Shown: positions 18,066-26,536, counted from the first letter of the stretch. The stretch is DNA of 64,000 bases from Novosphingobium lentum NBRC 107847 (GCF_001590965.1 NZ_BCTW01000001.1:186001-250000), one strand, 5' to 3'. Numbers and translations are program-made. The notes: generated by a model not told the origin, from the sequence alone.

Positions 18066-19348
18066 GCGTGCACGTCCCCTTGTTCGGCGCCCCCGTGCAT
18101 GTCGGCGCGCCAACCGGGCGCGCCCCGCTGGTCTGCATCGACTGCCGCTATCTGGGTCCCCGGCCGAGCGGGATCGGCGAGACGGTGCAGGCGCTGGTCG
18201 ATCACCTGCCCGGCCTCGCGCCCGATCTGCACTTCCTTCTGTTACGCAGCAAATTGCGCGACACGCCGCTGTCGACCGCGCCCAACGTGGTGGAACGCGT
18301 CGTCGGCTTTCCGGTCAACGGGCCGCAGACGATGTGGGCGCTGCCCCGGCTGGTCGATCTGTCGGGCGTCGATGTGTTTCATTCGCCGTCCAACATCATG
18401 CCCGCCGGGCTGACCATGCCGTGCGTGACCACGATCCACGACATCATGTGGCTGACCAACCCGGCGTGGTGCAACGACACCGCCTATGGCCGGATCGAGG
18501 CGCAGTTCTATCGCCACGGCATCGGCCGGGCGCTGCGCCGGGCGGCGATGATCGCCACGGTCAGCACCGCCAGCCGCAATGCGATCATCTCCTACCGGCC
18601 CGACGTCGCAGCGCGCGTCCGCGTTACCCGGTCCGGGGTTGCCGCCGACTTTACCGTGCTGCCCGCCGCCACGCGCGCGCAAGCGCTACCCGATCAGCTG
18701 AGAGGCCGCCGCTACGTCCTCGTCGTGGGCCAGAACGCACCGTACAAGAACCACGACGGCGCGTTCGCGGCGTTTCGGCTGGCGTTCGCGCGCCGCTCCG
18801 ACATCGACCTGGTGATGGTTCACCGGCGCGACAAACGATCAGACCGGCTGGCGGAAAAGGTGCGCGAAGCCGGGCTGGAGCATCGCGTTCACGTGATGGG
18901 TGCGATCGACCGGCACACGCTGGTCACGCTGTACAACAACGCCGCCGCGCTGCTGCACCCGTCGTTCTGCGAAGGCTTCGGCAACCCGCTGGCCGAAGCG
19001 ATGGCCTGCGGTTGTCCGGTGGTGGCAAGCAACGTCTCGGCCGTGCCCGAGGTGCTCGCCGACGCCGGGTTGATGGCCGATCCGCACGACAGCGCGGCGC
19101 TGGCGGCAGCGCTGTCCGCGGTGGTCGAAAACCCGCAGATCTCCGGCCTGCTGCGCGAGGCCGGCTTGCGCCGCGCGGCGCAGCTGCGCTGGCAGGACTT
19201 CGCGGCGGGTACGCTGGCGATCTACCGCGAGGTGCTGGCGCGCAATCGCACCGGCGACACCGTCAGAGCCCGAACTGCGCCAGCCGTTTCGCCACCCGTT
19301 TCGCCGCTCGATTATGCAGCCAGACCGACACGACGAGCAGCAGATTGA
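18062..19348 (+). CDS. GT4-type glycosyltransferase
   Basis: A 428-residue GT-B-fold glycosyltransferase of family 4. The C-terminal domain has LVVGQNAPYKNH at the donor site and the retaining-enzyme motif FCEGFGNPLAEAMACGCPVVAS (split here over about residues 301-322) with the paired glutamates. The N-terminal domain has the acceptor-side VFHSPSNIMPAG and TIHDIMWL. The last 30 residues are low-complexity and run over the end of the convergent gene at 19263 (86-base overlap), so the true functional end may be earlier. It is coupled to the flippase gene by ATGA. Confidence 0.9.
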   Translation: MSVHVPLFGAPVHVGAPTGRAPLVCIDCRYLGPRPSGIGETVQALVDHLPGLAPDLHFLLLRSKLRDTPLSTAPNVVERVVGFPVNGPQTMWALPRLVDLSGVDVFHSPSNIMPAGLTMPCVTTIHDIMWLTNPAWCNDTAYGRIEAQFYRHGIGRALRRAAMIATVSTASRNAIISYRPDVAARVRVTRSGVAADFTVLPAATRAQALPDQLRGRRYVLVVGQNAPYKNHDGAFAAFRLAFARRSDIDLVMVHRRDKRSDRLAEKVREAGLEHRVHVMGAIDRHTLVTLYNNAAALLHPSFCEGFGNPLAEAMACGCPVVASNVSAVPEVLADAGLMADPHDSAALAAALSAVVENPQISGLLREAGLRRAAQLRWQDFAAGTLAIYREVLARNRTGDTVRARTAPAVSPPVSPLDYAARPTRRAAD

Positions 19349-20180
19349 GGATCACCGCTTGATACACGAAGTACCACAGCGGGCTGTTGGCCATCAGCAT
19401 CGACGCGCCGAGCACCAGCGCGCGCGGGTTGGGGCCAAGCAGCTTGAGCACGACCAACAGCGGGCGAAACCCGCGCTCGACCTCGGCGCGGATCCGCGCG
19501 AGCCGTTCGGGATGGCCGTGCGCGGCGGTGATCGCATCGTCGATGCGCAGCGCATGCGGGGTCATGCCCGCCGCCAGCCGCAGGTAGCCCACCGCAATCA
19601 CTTGGAATATGCGCTGAAACCCGCGCTTTTCGGCAAAGGCATCGCGCGAATGGTGCAGCCACGGGGTGCCGTGCATCCAGTACAGGTAGAACCGGCGCTG
19701 CACTTCGACGTGGTTCGACTGGACGATGTGGCTGATGCCCGCCGCCCACATCCAAGCCAGCGCCACCCAGCCGATCTGGCCCTGCAGGAACGCGCCGAGC
19801 GCGAAGTACAGCACGATGTGGCTGACGTAGTCGCACACCCCGTCGACCATCTCGCCCAGCGGGCTGGACCGTCCGGTCAGCCGCGCCAGGTCGCCATCGG
19901 CGCCATCGACCACGTGCCAGCCCATGTGCAGGAACAGCCCCAGCCAGGCGCCCCACGGCCAGGCCAGGCCGGTATATGCGGCGGCGGCGGCCACCACCAT
20001 CAGCCCGCCGAACACCGAAACCATGTTGGGGGTGATCGGGGTCGCAGCCAAACGCCGCGCCAGCTGCCACGAGAGGGGATGGTAGAGGTACAGGTTCAGC
20101 GGATCCTGCAGTTCGCGCGGTCGCATCGGCCGCTTGTGCGGGGACGTAACGCGCCCCTCGTTGCCCACCAATTCCACCAT
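19263..20180 (-). CDS. CDP-alcohol phosphotransferase, membrane
   Basis: A 305-residue polytopic protein with the complete family signature DGxDGxxAR-x8-GxxxDxxxD: Asp92 and Asp95 in VDGADGDLAR, then Asp113 and Asp117 in GEMVDGVCD. These residues bind the metal ions and the CDP-activated donor. Enzymes of this family swap CMP of CDP-diacylglycerol or CDP-alcohol for an alcohol. ATG 20180 is preceded by a GGAGCAGG ribosome-binding site. It is divergent from a second family member at 20237, inside an inositol gene module, so an inositol-containing substrate is likely but unproven. Confidence 0.85.
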   Translation of the reverse strand: MVELVGNEGRVTSPHKRPMRPRELQDPLNLYLYHPLSWQLARRLAATPITPNMVSVFGGLMVVAAAAAYTGLAWPWGAWLGLFLHMGWHVVDGADGDLARLTGRSSPLGEMVDGVCDYVSHIVLYFALGAFLQGQIGWVALAWMWAAGISHIVQSNHVEVQRRFYLYWMHGTPWLHHSRDAFAEKRGFQRIFQVIAVGYLRLAAGMTPHALRIDDAITAAHGHPERLARIRAEVERGFRPLLVVLKLLGPNPRALVLGASMLMANSPLWYFVYQAVILNLLLVVSVWLHNRAAKRVAKRLAQFGL

Positions 20181-20236
20181 TGCGACCTGCTCCGCCCGTC
20201 GCCGCTTGGCGACCGTTCGCTTGGGCTATATAGCCG

Positions 20237-21397
20237 GTGAGGCCGGGTGAACAGGGCAGGCGCGTTGCGCCGAACGATCCGCGCCTCGCGAAGGGGGATA
20301 ACCGCGCGATTCCGACGCAGGCCATCATCGTGTTCGCGTCCGGCGAGGATGCCGACCGGCTGGTTGCGGGAATCCCCGCTGCGGCCCGCGTCGCGCACCA
20401 GGCCCATCTGGCCGGCGTTGCAACCTGCCGCATCGTGGCACCCGCACCATGGCAACCGCAAGCCCTGACCTGCACCGAAACGGAGCGACTGGCCGAAGGC
20501 ATCGCGGTTGGGTTCGGCCACGATGCGGCGGCGGCAGGTGTCGATTTCGGACCCGGACCGGTGCTCGTCATCGCCGGAGACCGCCAGCCCGATGCGGCGG
20601 CGCTGGCGCTGGAGCAACCAGTGGATGCCCCGCTGATCGACGCGGCGGTCGCGAGGATACTCGCGGCGGGCGACGGCGCGGACCGGCGGCTTGCCCAGAC
20701 GGCGCGGGTGGCGTTGCGCTCCACCGCCAAGCCCAGCGACGGCATCGTCTCGCGCTGCATCAACCGGCCGGTATCGCGCAGCATCTCGCGGATCATGCTG
20801 CAATGGCCCGGCGTGCGCCCGCTCCACGCGACCTATGGCACGGCGCTGATTGCGCTGGCCATGGTCGCAACGCTGCTGACCGGCACCCATTGGGGCCTGA
20901 TTTCGGGCGCACTGCTGTTCCAGGCCGCATCGGTGTTCGACGGGGTGGACGGCGAAATCGCCCGCGCCACCTTCCGCGCCTCGCGCACCGGGGCCAGACT
21001 CGACAGCCTGATCGATGCCGCCACCAACCTGGCGTTCCTGCTGTGCGTGTCGATCAATCTGCAAATTCAGGGAAAAATCCTGCCGGCGCGGCTGGGACTG
21101 GCGGGCCTGGCGATGCTGGCGACCGGTCTGTTGCTGATCGGGCGGGTTTCTGCGCGCAGCAAGGCCCCGTTCAGCTTCGATATCGTGAAGGACTATTATC
21201 GCACGGGCGGTTCGAGCGGAAAGCCGTCGGGCACCTTGAAGGGCCTGACTTTTTTGACCAGTCGCGATTTCTTTGCGCTGTTTTTCGCGCTGCTGATAGC
21301 AAGCGGTCTGGCATTGCCTGCGTTGGGGCTTTTTGCGGTGTCCGCAGCGGGCTGGTTGGTCGCCGTGGCCATCGCTTTGCGGCCGCGACATGCTTGA
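20237..21397 (+). CDS. DIPP-synthase-like CDP-alcohol phosphotransferase with extra N domain
   Basis: A 386-residue protein from GTG 20237. Residues about 170-386 form a membrane CDP-alcohol phosphotransferase: SRCINRPVSRSIS precedes the first helix, then the catalytic FDGVDGEIAR (Asp235, Asp238) and GARLDSLID (Asp256, Asp260). This matches, by eye, the C-terminal domain of archaeal bifunctional IPCT/DIPP synthase, which joins CDP-inositol to inositol-1-phosphate. Residues 28-165 are soluble; AIIVFASGEDADR and VLVIAGDRQPD suggest a degenerate nucleotidyltransferase fold lacking the usual GxGxR loop. The functional cytidylyltransferase is a separate gene at 22689. The start codon is uncertain. 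Confidence 0.8.
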   Translation: MRPGEQGRRVAPNDPRLAKGDNRAIPTQAIIVFASGEDADRLVAGIPAAARVAHQAHLAGVATCRIVAPAPWQPQALTCTETERLAEGIAVGFGHDAAAAGVDFGPGPVLVIAGDRQPDAAALALEQPVDAPLIDAAVARILAAGDGADRRLAQTARVALRSTAKPSDGIVSRCINRPVSRSISRIMLQWPGVRPLHATYGTALIALAMVATLLTGTHWGLISGALLFQAASVFDGVDGEIARATFRASRTGARLDSLIDAATNLAFLLCVSINLQIQGKILPARLGLAGLAMLATGLLLIGRVSARSKAPFSFDIVKDYYRTGGSSGKPSGTLKGLTFLTSRDFFALFFALLIASGLALPALGLFAVSAAGWLVAVAIALRPRHA

Positions 21398-21491
21398 CGC
21401 CGGGGAATCTTCTTGCTTTTGCCGCGCGATTTGGAAATGAGGCACAATCGTTACAGCCGCCGCGAGCGCCTGTGTGAAGGGATCTGAATAC

Positions 21492-22592
21492 ATGAAGCCA
21501 ATCAAGGTCGCCGTGATCGGCGTAGGCAACTGCGCCAGTTCGCTGGTGCAGGGTGTTGCCTACTACCGGTCCAACAACTCGTCCGATGGCCTGATTCACG
21601 ACCGGATCGGTGGCTACGGCGCCGGTGACGTCGAGTTCGTGATGGGCGTGGATGTCGATGCCCGCAAGGTTGGCAAGGACATTTCCGAAGCCATCTTCTC
21701 GGCACCCAACTGCACCGCCGTATTCCAGCAGGACGTGCCCGCCAGCGGCGCCAAGGTCATGATGGGCAAGGTCCTGGACGGCGTTGCCGACCACATGACC
21801 GACCATGGCGACCTGGGCTTCATCGTGTCCGACCAGCCGCAGCCGACGCAGGCCGCGATCGTCGCCGCGCTGAAAGCGACCGGCGCCGAAGTGATGCTCA
21901 ACTTCCTGCCGGTCGGTTCGCAGGAAGCGACCGAATTCTACATGGAATGCGCATTGGAAGCCGGTGTCGCGGTGGTCAACTGCATGCCGGTGTTCATCGC
22001 CAGCCGTCCCGAATGGGAAGCCCGGTTCCGCGAAAAGCGCCTGCCGATCGTGGGTGACGACGTGAAGGCCCAGCTGGGCGCGACCATCGTCCACCGCGTG
22101 CTGTCGAGCCTGTTCGGCGCGCGCGGCGTGAACGTGGAGCGCACCTACCAGCTCAATACCGGCGGCAACACCGACTTCATGAACATGCTCGACCGCCAGC
22201 GGCTGGGCAGCAAGAAGACCTCGAAGACCGAAGCGGTGCAGGCGATGCTTGCCCAGCGCCTGGCCGACGAGAACATCCACGTCGGGCCGTCGGACTATGT
22301 GCCGTGGCAGAAGGACAACAAGCTGTGCTTCCTGCGCATGGAAGGCAACCTGTGGGGCAACGTTCCGATGAACATCGAACTGCGCCTGTCGGTGGAAGAC
22401 AGCCCCAACTCGGCCGCGGTCGTGATGGATGCCATCCGCTGCTGCAAGATTGCGCTTGATCGCGGTGACGGCGGCGCGCTCATCGGGCCGTCGGCCTACT
22501 TCTGCAAGCATCCGCCGCAGCAGTTCAACGACGATACCGCCGCGCAGATGGTCGACGAATACATCGCCGATACCGCGCTCGCCGCGGAATAA
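21492..22592 (+). CDS. ino1: myo-Inositol-1-phosphate synthase
   Basis: A 366-residue MIPS of the short bacterial (actinobacterial-like) type, which isomerises glucose-6-phosphate to inositol-3-phosphate (1L-myo-inositol-1-phosphate) using NAD. The NAD-binding loop GVGNCASSLVQG is at residues 10-21. Other signatures are NFLPVGSQEATEFY, VNCMPVFIAS, PIVGDDVKAQLGATI, LNTGGNTDFMNML and the C-terminal VEDSPNSAAVVMDAIR. ATG 21492 follows a GAAGGGA ribosome-binding site. Downstream of the DIPP-synthase-like gene and upstream of the cytidylyltransferase gene, it supplies the inositol phosphate for the module. Confidence 0.95.
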   Translation: MKPIKVAVIGVGNCASSLVQGVAYYRSNNSSDGLIHDRIGGYGAGDVEFVMGVDVDARKVGKDISEAIFSAPNCTAVFQQDVPASGAKVMMGKVLDGVADHMTDHGDLGFIVSDQPQPTQAAIVAALKATGAEVMLNFLPVGSQEATEFYMECALEAGVAVVNCMPVFIASRPEWEARFREKRLPIVGDDVKAQLGATIVHRVLSSLFGARGVNVERTYQLNTGGNTDFMNMLDRQRLGSKKTSKTEAVQAMLAQRLADENIHVGPSDYVPWQKDNKLCFLRMEGNLWGNVPMNIELRLSVEDSPNSAAVVMDAIRCCKIALDRGDGGALIGPSAYFCKHPPQQFNDDTAAQMVDEYIADTALAAE

Positions 22593-22625
22593 GCCGACCA
22601 CTCACGAACGTTACCGCGAGCCGGT

Positions 22626-22653
22626 CGAACCGAGGAATCGTTCCTTTGGTTCG
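22626..22653 (+). promoter_or_regulatory. Leader hairpin before the cytidylyltransferase gene
   Basis: An interrupted inverted repeat: CGAACC (22626-22631) pairs with GGTTCG (22648-22653), and AGGAA (22633-22637) pairs with TTCCT (22641-22645) around a TCG loop. It lies in the 96-base gap between ino1 and the 22689 gene. There is no U-tract, so processing or stability control is likelier than termination. Confidence 0.4.
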
Positions 22654-22688
22654 GCCAGCTCGCTGCATTTCAAAGGACCGAACGCGCC

Positions 22689-23438
22689 ATGGACGCGCTG
22701 ATCATTGCCGCAGGATACGGTAGCCGGCTGGCCGAACTTTCGCCGTCCAAGCCGCTGACCCCGGTGTGCGGCGTGCCGTTGATCGAGATCGGCATCCGCC
22801 AGGCGCAGGCGGCAGGCGTGACCCGCGTGGTCGTCGCCACCGGGCACAAGGCCGATGCGCTCGAGGCGTTTCTGGCCGACCTGGCGGCGCGGATCGGCAT
22901 CGCGATCGTGACCGCGCGGCTGGCCGACTGGAGCACGCCCAACGGCTTTTCGGTCATGGCCGGGGCGGCGTTGATCGACGGCGACTATCTGCTGATGATG
23001 GCCGACCACATGTTCGAGGCCGCCATCCTGCGGCGCCTGCTGCATGAAGGTGACGCCACGCGCGGCGTGACGCTGGCGATCGACCGGGCGATCGACAACC
23101 CGCTGGTCGATCCCGACGACGCGACCTGGGTCAAGCTGGCCCCCGATGGCCGGATCACCGCGATCGGCAAGACCATTGCCGCCTACGACGCGGTCGATTG
23201 CGGCGCATTCCTGGCCACGCCCGAACTGTCCGCCGCGATTGCCGGAGCGATCGCCGACGGCAAGTCGGGCAGCCTGTCCGACGGTATGCAGCGGCTGGCC
23301 GACCAGGGCCGCGCGGCAACCATGGACGTCGGCACCGGCTGGTGGATGGACGTGGACGATCCGCGCGCGCACGCGCTGGCCGAAGCGCTCGCCCCGCAAC
23401 ACCTGCCCGAAACCTTCGGAATCGCGCGGGCGGGTTAA
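22689..23438 (+). CDS. Inositol-phosphate-cytidylyltransferase-like NTP transferase
   Basis: A 249-residue GT-A-fold nucleotidyltransferase. The NTP loop AAGYGSRL is at residues 7-14 with the following SKPL lysine at 20-23, and a metal-binding aspartate lies in LLMMADHM (Asp106). WMDVDDP near the C terminus and AIGKTIAAYDAVDCGAFL in the middle match, by eye, the N-terminal domain of archaeal IPCT/DIPP synthase, which makes CDP-inositol from CTP and inositol-1-phosphate. With ino1 just upstream, this substrate is well supported by context. Other sugar phosphates cannot be excluded. Confidence 0.8.
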   Translation: MDALIIAAGYGSRLAELSPSKPLTPVCGVPLIEIGIRQAQAAGVTRVVVATGHKADALEAFLADLAARIGIAIVTARLADWSTPNGFSVMAGAALIDGDYLLMMADHMFEAAILRRLLHEGDATRGVTLAIDRAIDNPLVDPDDATWVKLAPDGRITAIGKTIAAYDAVDCGAFLATPELSAAIAGAIADGKSGSLSDGMQRLADQGRAATMDVGTGWWMDVDDPRAHALAEALAPQHLPETFGIARAG

Positions 23439-23450
23439 GAGCGGGTTTTG

Positions 23451-23491
23451 CCCAGCCTCACGGCTGGGTTGCGGCAGCGGGCCCGTGCCGC
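23451..23491. repeat. REP-like double palindrome, copy B
   Basis: First hairpin: CCCAGCC (23451-23457), loop TCAC, GGCTGGG (23462-23468). Second hairpin: GCGGCA (23471-23476) and TGCCGC (23486-23491) around a CGGGCCCG core. It lies between the convergent genes ending at 23438 and 23521. Confidence 0.7.
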
Positions 23492-23520
23492 CTCCATGCA
23501 AGTGGAAAAGACTCCCCGCT

Positions 23521-24015
23521 TCACGGATACGTGAGTGTGATCCGCGTCGAAAGCCCTGTGCGGGGGATGTTCAGCCGGACCGAACGGTAGGACGGCAGGC
23601 TGACCAGCGTCGGCGGGTTGTTGGAAAAGCCGAACCCTTCGGTCGGAATGCCCAGCAGGCCGCCGCGATCGATTTTCCCGTCGCCGTTTTCATCGTGGTA
23701 GACCGCGATCACGTAGATCCCGGGCTTGGGCACATACAGGCACATCCGCGTGGTGGGCGCGGTGGACCTCACCCGGCCGACGTACAGCGAGCCGTGATGC
23801 GCCAGGAACCGGCGGGAATCATCGGGGTAGAGCGTGACCGCCATTTGTCCCTTGGCATTGCGCAATCCGTCGATGATCACGTTGATCGTCGTGTTGCTCG
23901 GCGGCCCTTCGCACGAGGCGCCTTGCGCCGCGCTCGACGTGGCGGCGGTCATCGTCGCTATCAAAGCAAGCGCCATCGCCGCGGCGCGGGAACGTCTCGG
24001 CTTCAACATACTCAT
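23521..24015 (-). CDS. DUF2141 secreted protein
   Basis: A 164-residue protein from ATG 24015 (ATG 24009 also possible) with a signal peptide ending near SSAAQGA. The mature domain is DUF2141: INVIIDGLRNAKGQMAVTLY near the start, YVIAVYHDENGDGKIDRG in the middle, and GFGFSNNPP. The DENGDGKID stretch resembles a calcium-binding loop. The family is predicted to form a beta-sandwich in the periplasm and has no proven function. It is convergent with the cytidylyltransferase gene. Confidence 0.85.
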   Translation of the reverse strand: MSMLKPRRSRAAAMALALIATMTAATSSAAQGASCEGPPSNTTINVIIDGLRNAKGQMAVTLYPDDSRRFLAHHGSLYVGRVRSTAPTTRMCLYVPKPGIYVIAVYHDENGDGKIDRGGLLGIPTEGFGFSNNPPTLVSLPSYRSVRLNIPRTGLSTRITLTYP

Positions 24016-24368
24016 CAAGCCCCAATTCTGCTGGATTTTATGCAGCGCGATCAGATGGATCCAAGCGCTACCGATAATGCCGGCCTGACGCCGGCTGTTG
24101 CCCCCCGATTGCGGTTTGAGCGGTGAACCGTCGATGAATTCCCGTCCGCACTCCCGCAGCGACGAATGCCACCAATCGGCCCGGCCCGCAACCGCGACAC
24201 CCGCGGCCCACCCCTGCCAAGCAATTGCGGCAGCGTCGTGACCGGCTGTGCAGATACTTATGGGAAGTTGAGTGCAAAATATGACAAATTTTGTAAGTGG
24301 GATGTGGACGTAACCATTTTGGATGATTCCGGGCCATCGCGCTCGGGAATTTGAGAGAGCGCTTGTGA
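24016..24368. other. 353-base intergenic region with AT-rich promoter-proximal part
   Basis: Divergent gap between the DUF2141 gene and a GT2 gene. No gene is supported in it. Its right third, about 24245-24330, is much more AT-rich than the surroundings and contains inverted repeats: CAAAAT (24275-24280) with ATTTTG (24288-24293), and an overlapping ACAAA/TTTGT pair (24084 is not involved; 24284-24294). This is the likely promoter and regulator-binding zone of the GT2 gene. No clear -35/-10 pair was found. Confidence 0.5.
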
Positions 24369-25430
24369 ATGCCGGGATTCGGTGAGGAAACCAGGGCCGG
24401 GCCGGCGGTGACGGTTGTCGTTCCCGCCTACAATGCCGAATCCTTCATCCTTCGCACGCTCGAAAGCGCACTGGGCCAGACGTACGCCAATCTCGAAGTC
24501 GTGGTGGTCGACGACGGGTCGACCGACGACACCCGCGCGCTGTGCGAGGGTTTGATGCGCCCGCACCCCGGCCTGCGGATTCTGGGCGGTCCCAATCGCG
24601 GGGTGGCGGGCGCGCGCAACGCCGGCACCCAGGCCGCTTGCTCGCCGCTGGTCGCCTATCTCGATGCCGACGATTTATGGCACCCGACCAAGATCGAACG
24701 GCAGGTCGCCGCATTTCTGCGCCACGGCCTGTCGAGCGAATGGGTCGCCAACTACACGCTGCACCGCATGATCGATGCCGAGGATCGCGTGCTGGGCGAC
24801 GGTGCGCCAGTCAGCGCCAGCGGGGATTTTTTCGTGGAACACCTGCAGGAAAACCACGTCAACAACGGCAGCAGCATCCTCATTCGCCGCGATGTGGCGC
24901 TGGCTGTCGGCGGGTTCGATCCCACGTATGCCGCGCGGGGGATCGGCGGGTGCGAGGACTACGACTTCCAGCTCAAGGTGCTCCAGGCGGGCAAGATGGA
25001 GCTGATCCCCGAATATCTGGTGGGCTACCGGACGTATCCGGGCAACATGTCGTCCAACCATCTGGCCATGGGGCTGGGACTGCTGGCAGTGATCGAGAAG
25101 TTCGCCGCATCGCCGCGCGTCACTCCGGCCGAGCGTGAAGATGCGATCCTGCGCGCCCACGGCAATGCGGTACTGCGCTTCGTCAAGGCGCGCGACGGCC
25201 GGCGCATCGCCCAATCGATGAAAGTGATGCTGGCCACCGAACCGCGCCGCACCGCCGCCTTCCTGGCCGACGTGGCGACACGCACCGGAAGCCACCTGAT
25301 CGACCGGAGACGCCCGATCCGCCCGCAACCGTTCCATGAACTGCAGCCGGACGAACCGTTTGGCGCGCGCCCGCAGGCTGCCGCCGCGCTGCCCGTTTCC
25401 CCGCCGACTCGCGCGACGGGCAACAGCTAG
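24369..25430 (+). CDS. GT2 glycosyltransferase
   Basis: A 353-residue GT-A-fold family 2 glycosyltransferase. The nucleotide-binding strand TVVVPAYNAESF is at about residues 15-26, the DDGSTDDT loop at 48-55, and the metal-binding DxD region LDADD at 98-102. GGCEDYDFQLKVLQAG near 200 carries the acidic catalytic-base (ED) motif. The C-terminal 100 residues are helical and basic, with no membrane segment, so it is cytoplasmic. It would add one sugar to the surface glycan; donor unknown. Confidence 0.9.
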   Translation: MPGFGEETRAGPAVTVVVPAYNAESFILRTLESALGQTYANLEVVVVDDGSTDDTRALCEGLMRPHPGLRILGGPNRGVAGARNAGTQAACSPLVAYLDADDLWHPTKIERQVAAFLRHGLSSEWVANYTLHRMIDAEDRVLGDGAPVSASGDFFVEHLQENHVNNGSSILIRRDVALAVGGFDPTYAARGIGGCEDYDFQLKVLQAGKMELIPEYLVGYRTYPGNMSSNHLAMGLGLLAVIEKFAASPRVTPAEREDAILRAHGNAVLRFVKARDGRRIAQSMKVMLATEPRRTAAFLADVATRTGSHLIDRRRPIRPQPFHELQPDEPFGARPQAAAALPVSPPTRATGNS

Positions 25431-25453
25431 GGCTTGCTGAAACAGACTTTGGA

Positions 25454-26536
25454 CTAAAGCCCGTCGATCGCGGCGAGCAGACGGGCACCGCTCCAGTCCC
25501 CCACCGCCAGCCGGGGTAGCGCCAGGACGTCGTGACGTCGCGGATCGATGTCCTTGCGCTCCGTGGTTACCGCCCACCGATAGCCCGCCTGGCCGACCAG
25601 CGCGCGCACGTCCGCGTTCCATTGGCCGTGCGGATAGGCGAATCCGCTGACCGCGCCCCCGCCGACCAGTGCCGAAACCGCCGCGCGACTGCCTTCGACT
25701 TCTGCCCGCCGCTGCTCCGGCGGCAACGCGGTCAGTGGGGTATGGTGCATCGCATGCGCGCCGAACCGGAACAGCGGCGAGACGGCATCGTGCACCATGC
25801 TTGCCGTCATCGGCCCGTCGTTCGGCGGCGGCCCGGCGCGGTCCGCCGGGGCCAATCGCCCCCGCAATGCGTCCATCGCCGCGACACGCTGGTCCGGATC
25901 GAGCTCCTGCAGCTGGGTCCATAACCGCTCGTAGGCGCGCTGCCGCTCCGACGGATGGCGCGCGCCCACCCGCCACTGTGCTACATCGGGCGGCATCGCC
26001 GGTTCGGCCGACCCGTGCGCCGACCCGTGCGCCGACCCGCGCGCCGACCACTGCGCCGACCACTGCGCCGACAGCCGCAACCCGGCGACGGTCAGCTCGA
26101 CGTCGGCGGCATCGGATGACCCCAGCACCAGCGTGGCCAGCTCGTCCCACCAGAATGGAGCGCCCGTTTCGACATTGCCCGTGGTCAGGAACACCGTTGC
26201 GGGCAACCCCAGCCGCTCGAGCACGGGCTTGGCGAGCGTGGCATTGTCGGCATAGCCATCGTCGAACGTGATGGCGGTCGCGCGCGGCGGCACGGTGCCT
26301 TGCGCCAGCGCATCGACCAGATCGTCCATCGCCATGACCGTGCGCCGCGCCTTGATCGCCGCCATCTGATCGGCGAACCGGTCGGGCGCAACGCACAGCC
26401 CCCACGGATCGAACGCGGGTGCGGCGATGCGGTGGTACATCAGGATGACCGGCGCGGGGTTGGTGCCGCGCACGATCCGCTTCGTGCCGCGCCACGCCTT
26501 CGCCAACAGCGGACGCACGGCGCTGATCGCGGTCAC
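25454..26536 (-). CDS. NodB-like polysaccharide deacetylase with repeat insert
   Basis: A 360-residue deacetylase from GTG 26536 (GTGA overlap with the upstream gene). Motifs are VILMYHRI (about 30-37), the catalytic and metal-binding TFDDGY (90-95), a second metal site in HAMHH and the FAYPHGQ motif. These enzymes remove N- or O-acetyl groups from polysaccharides. A low-complexity insert of four-residue repeats (SAQW and SAHG types, about 156-178) interrupts the barrel; it is encoded by the tandem repeat at 26007-26072. No signal peptide is evident. Confidence 0.85.
   Translation of the reverse strand: MTAISAVRPLLAKAWRGTKRIVRGTNPAPVILMYHRIAAPAFDPWGLCVAPDRFADQMAAIKARRTVMAMDDLVDALAQGTVPPRATAITFDDGYADNATLAKPVLERLGLPATVFLTTGNVETGAPFWWDELATLVLGSSDAADVELTVAGLRLSAQWSAQWSARGSAHGSAHGSAEPAMPPDVAQWRVGARHPSERQRAYERLWTQLQELDPDQRVAAMDALRGRLAPADRAGPPPNDGPMTASMVHDAVSPLFRFGAHAMHHTPLTALPPEQRRAEVEGSRAAVSALVGGGAVSGFAYPHGQWNADVRALVGQAGYRWAVTTERKDIDPRRHDVLALPRLAVGDWSGARLLAAIDGL
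26007..26072. repeat. 12-bp tandem repeat, about 5.5 copies
   Basis: Units GCCGACCCGTGC (26007-26018 and 26019-26030), GCCGACCCGCGC (26031-26042), GCCGACCACTGC (26043-26054 and 26055-26066) and a partial GCCGAC. The period is a multiple of three, so copy changes keep the deacetylase frame open and add or remove four residues. It looks prone to slippage. Confidence 0.9.

Noticed and set aside
21394..21448. Promoter of ino1 (TTGACG at 21394 or TTGCTT at 21413 with CACAAT at 21443)
   Set aside because: The spacings do not fit a sigma-70 promoter.
20096..21529. A 477-codon minus-strand frame opposite the DIPPS-like gene
   Set aside because: It is the antisense shadow of a gene with clear catalytic motifs and has low-complexity Gln/Arg composition.
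26007..26072. Possible CRISPR-like array
   Set aside because: The repeats are contiguous 12-mers without spacers inside an open reading frame; no cas gene is present.
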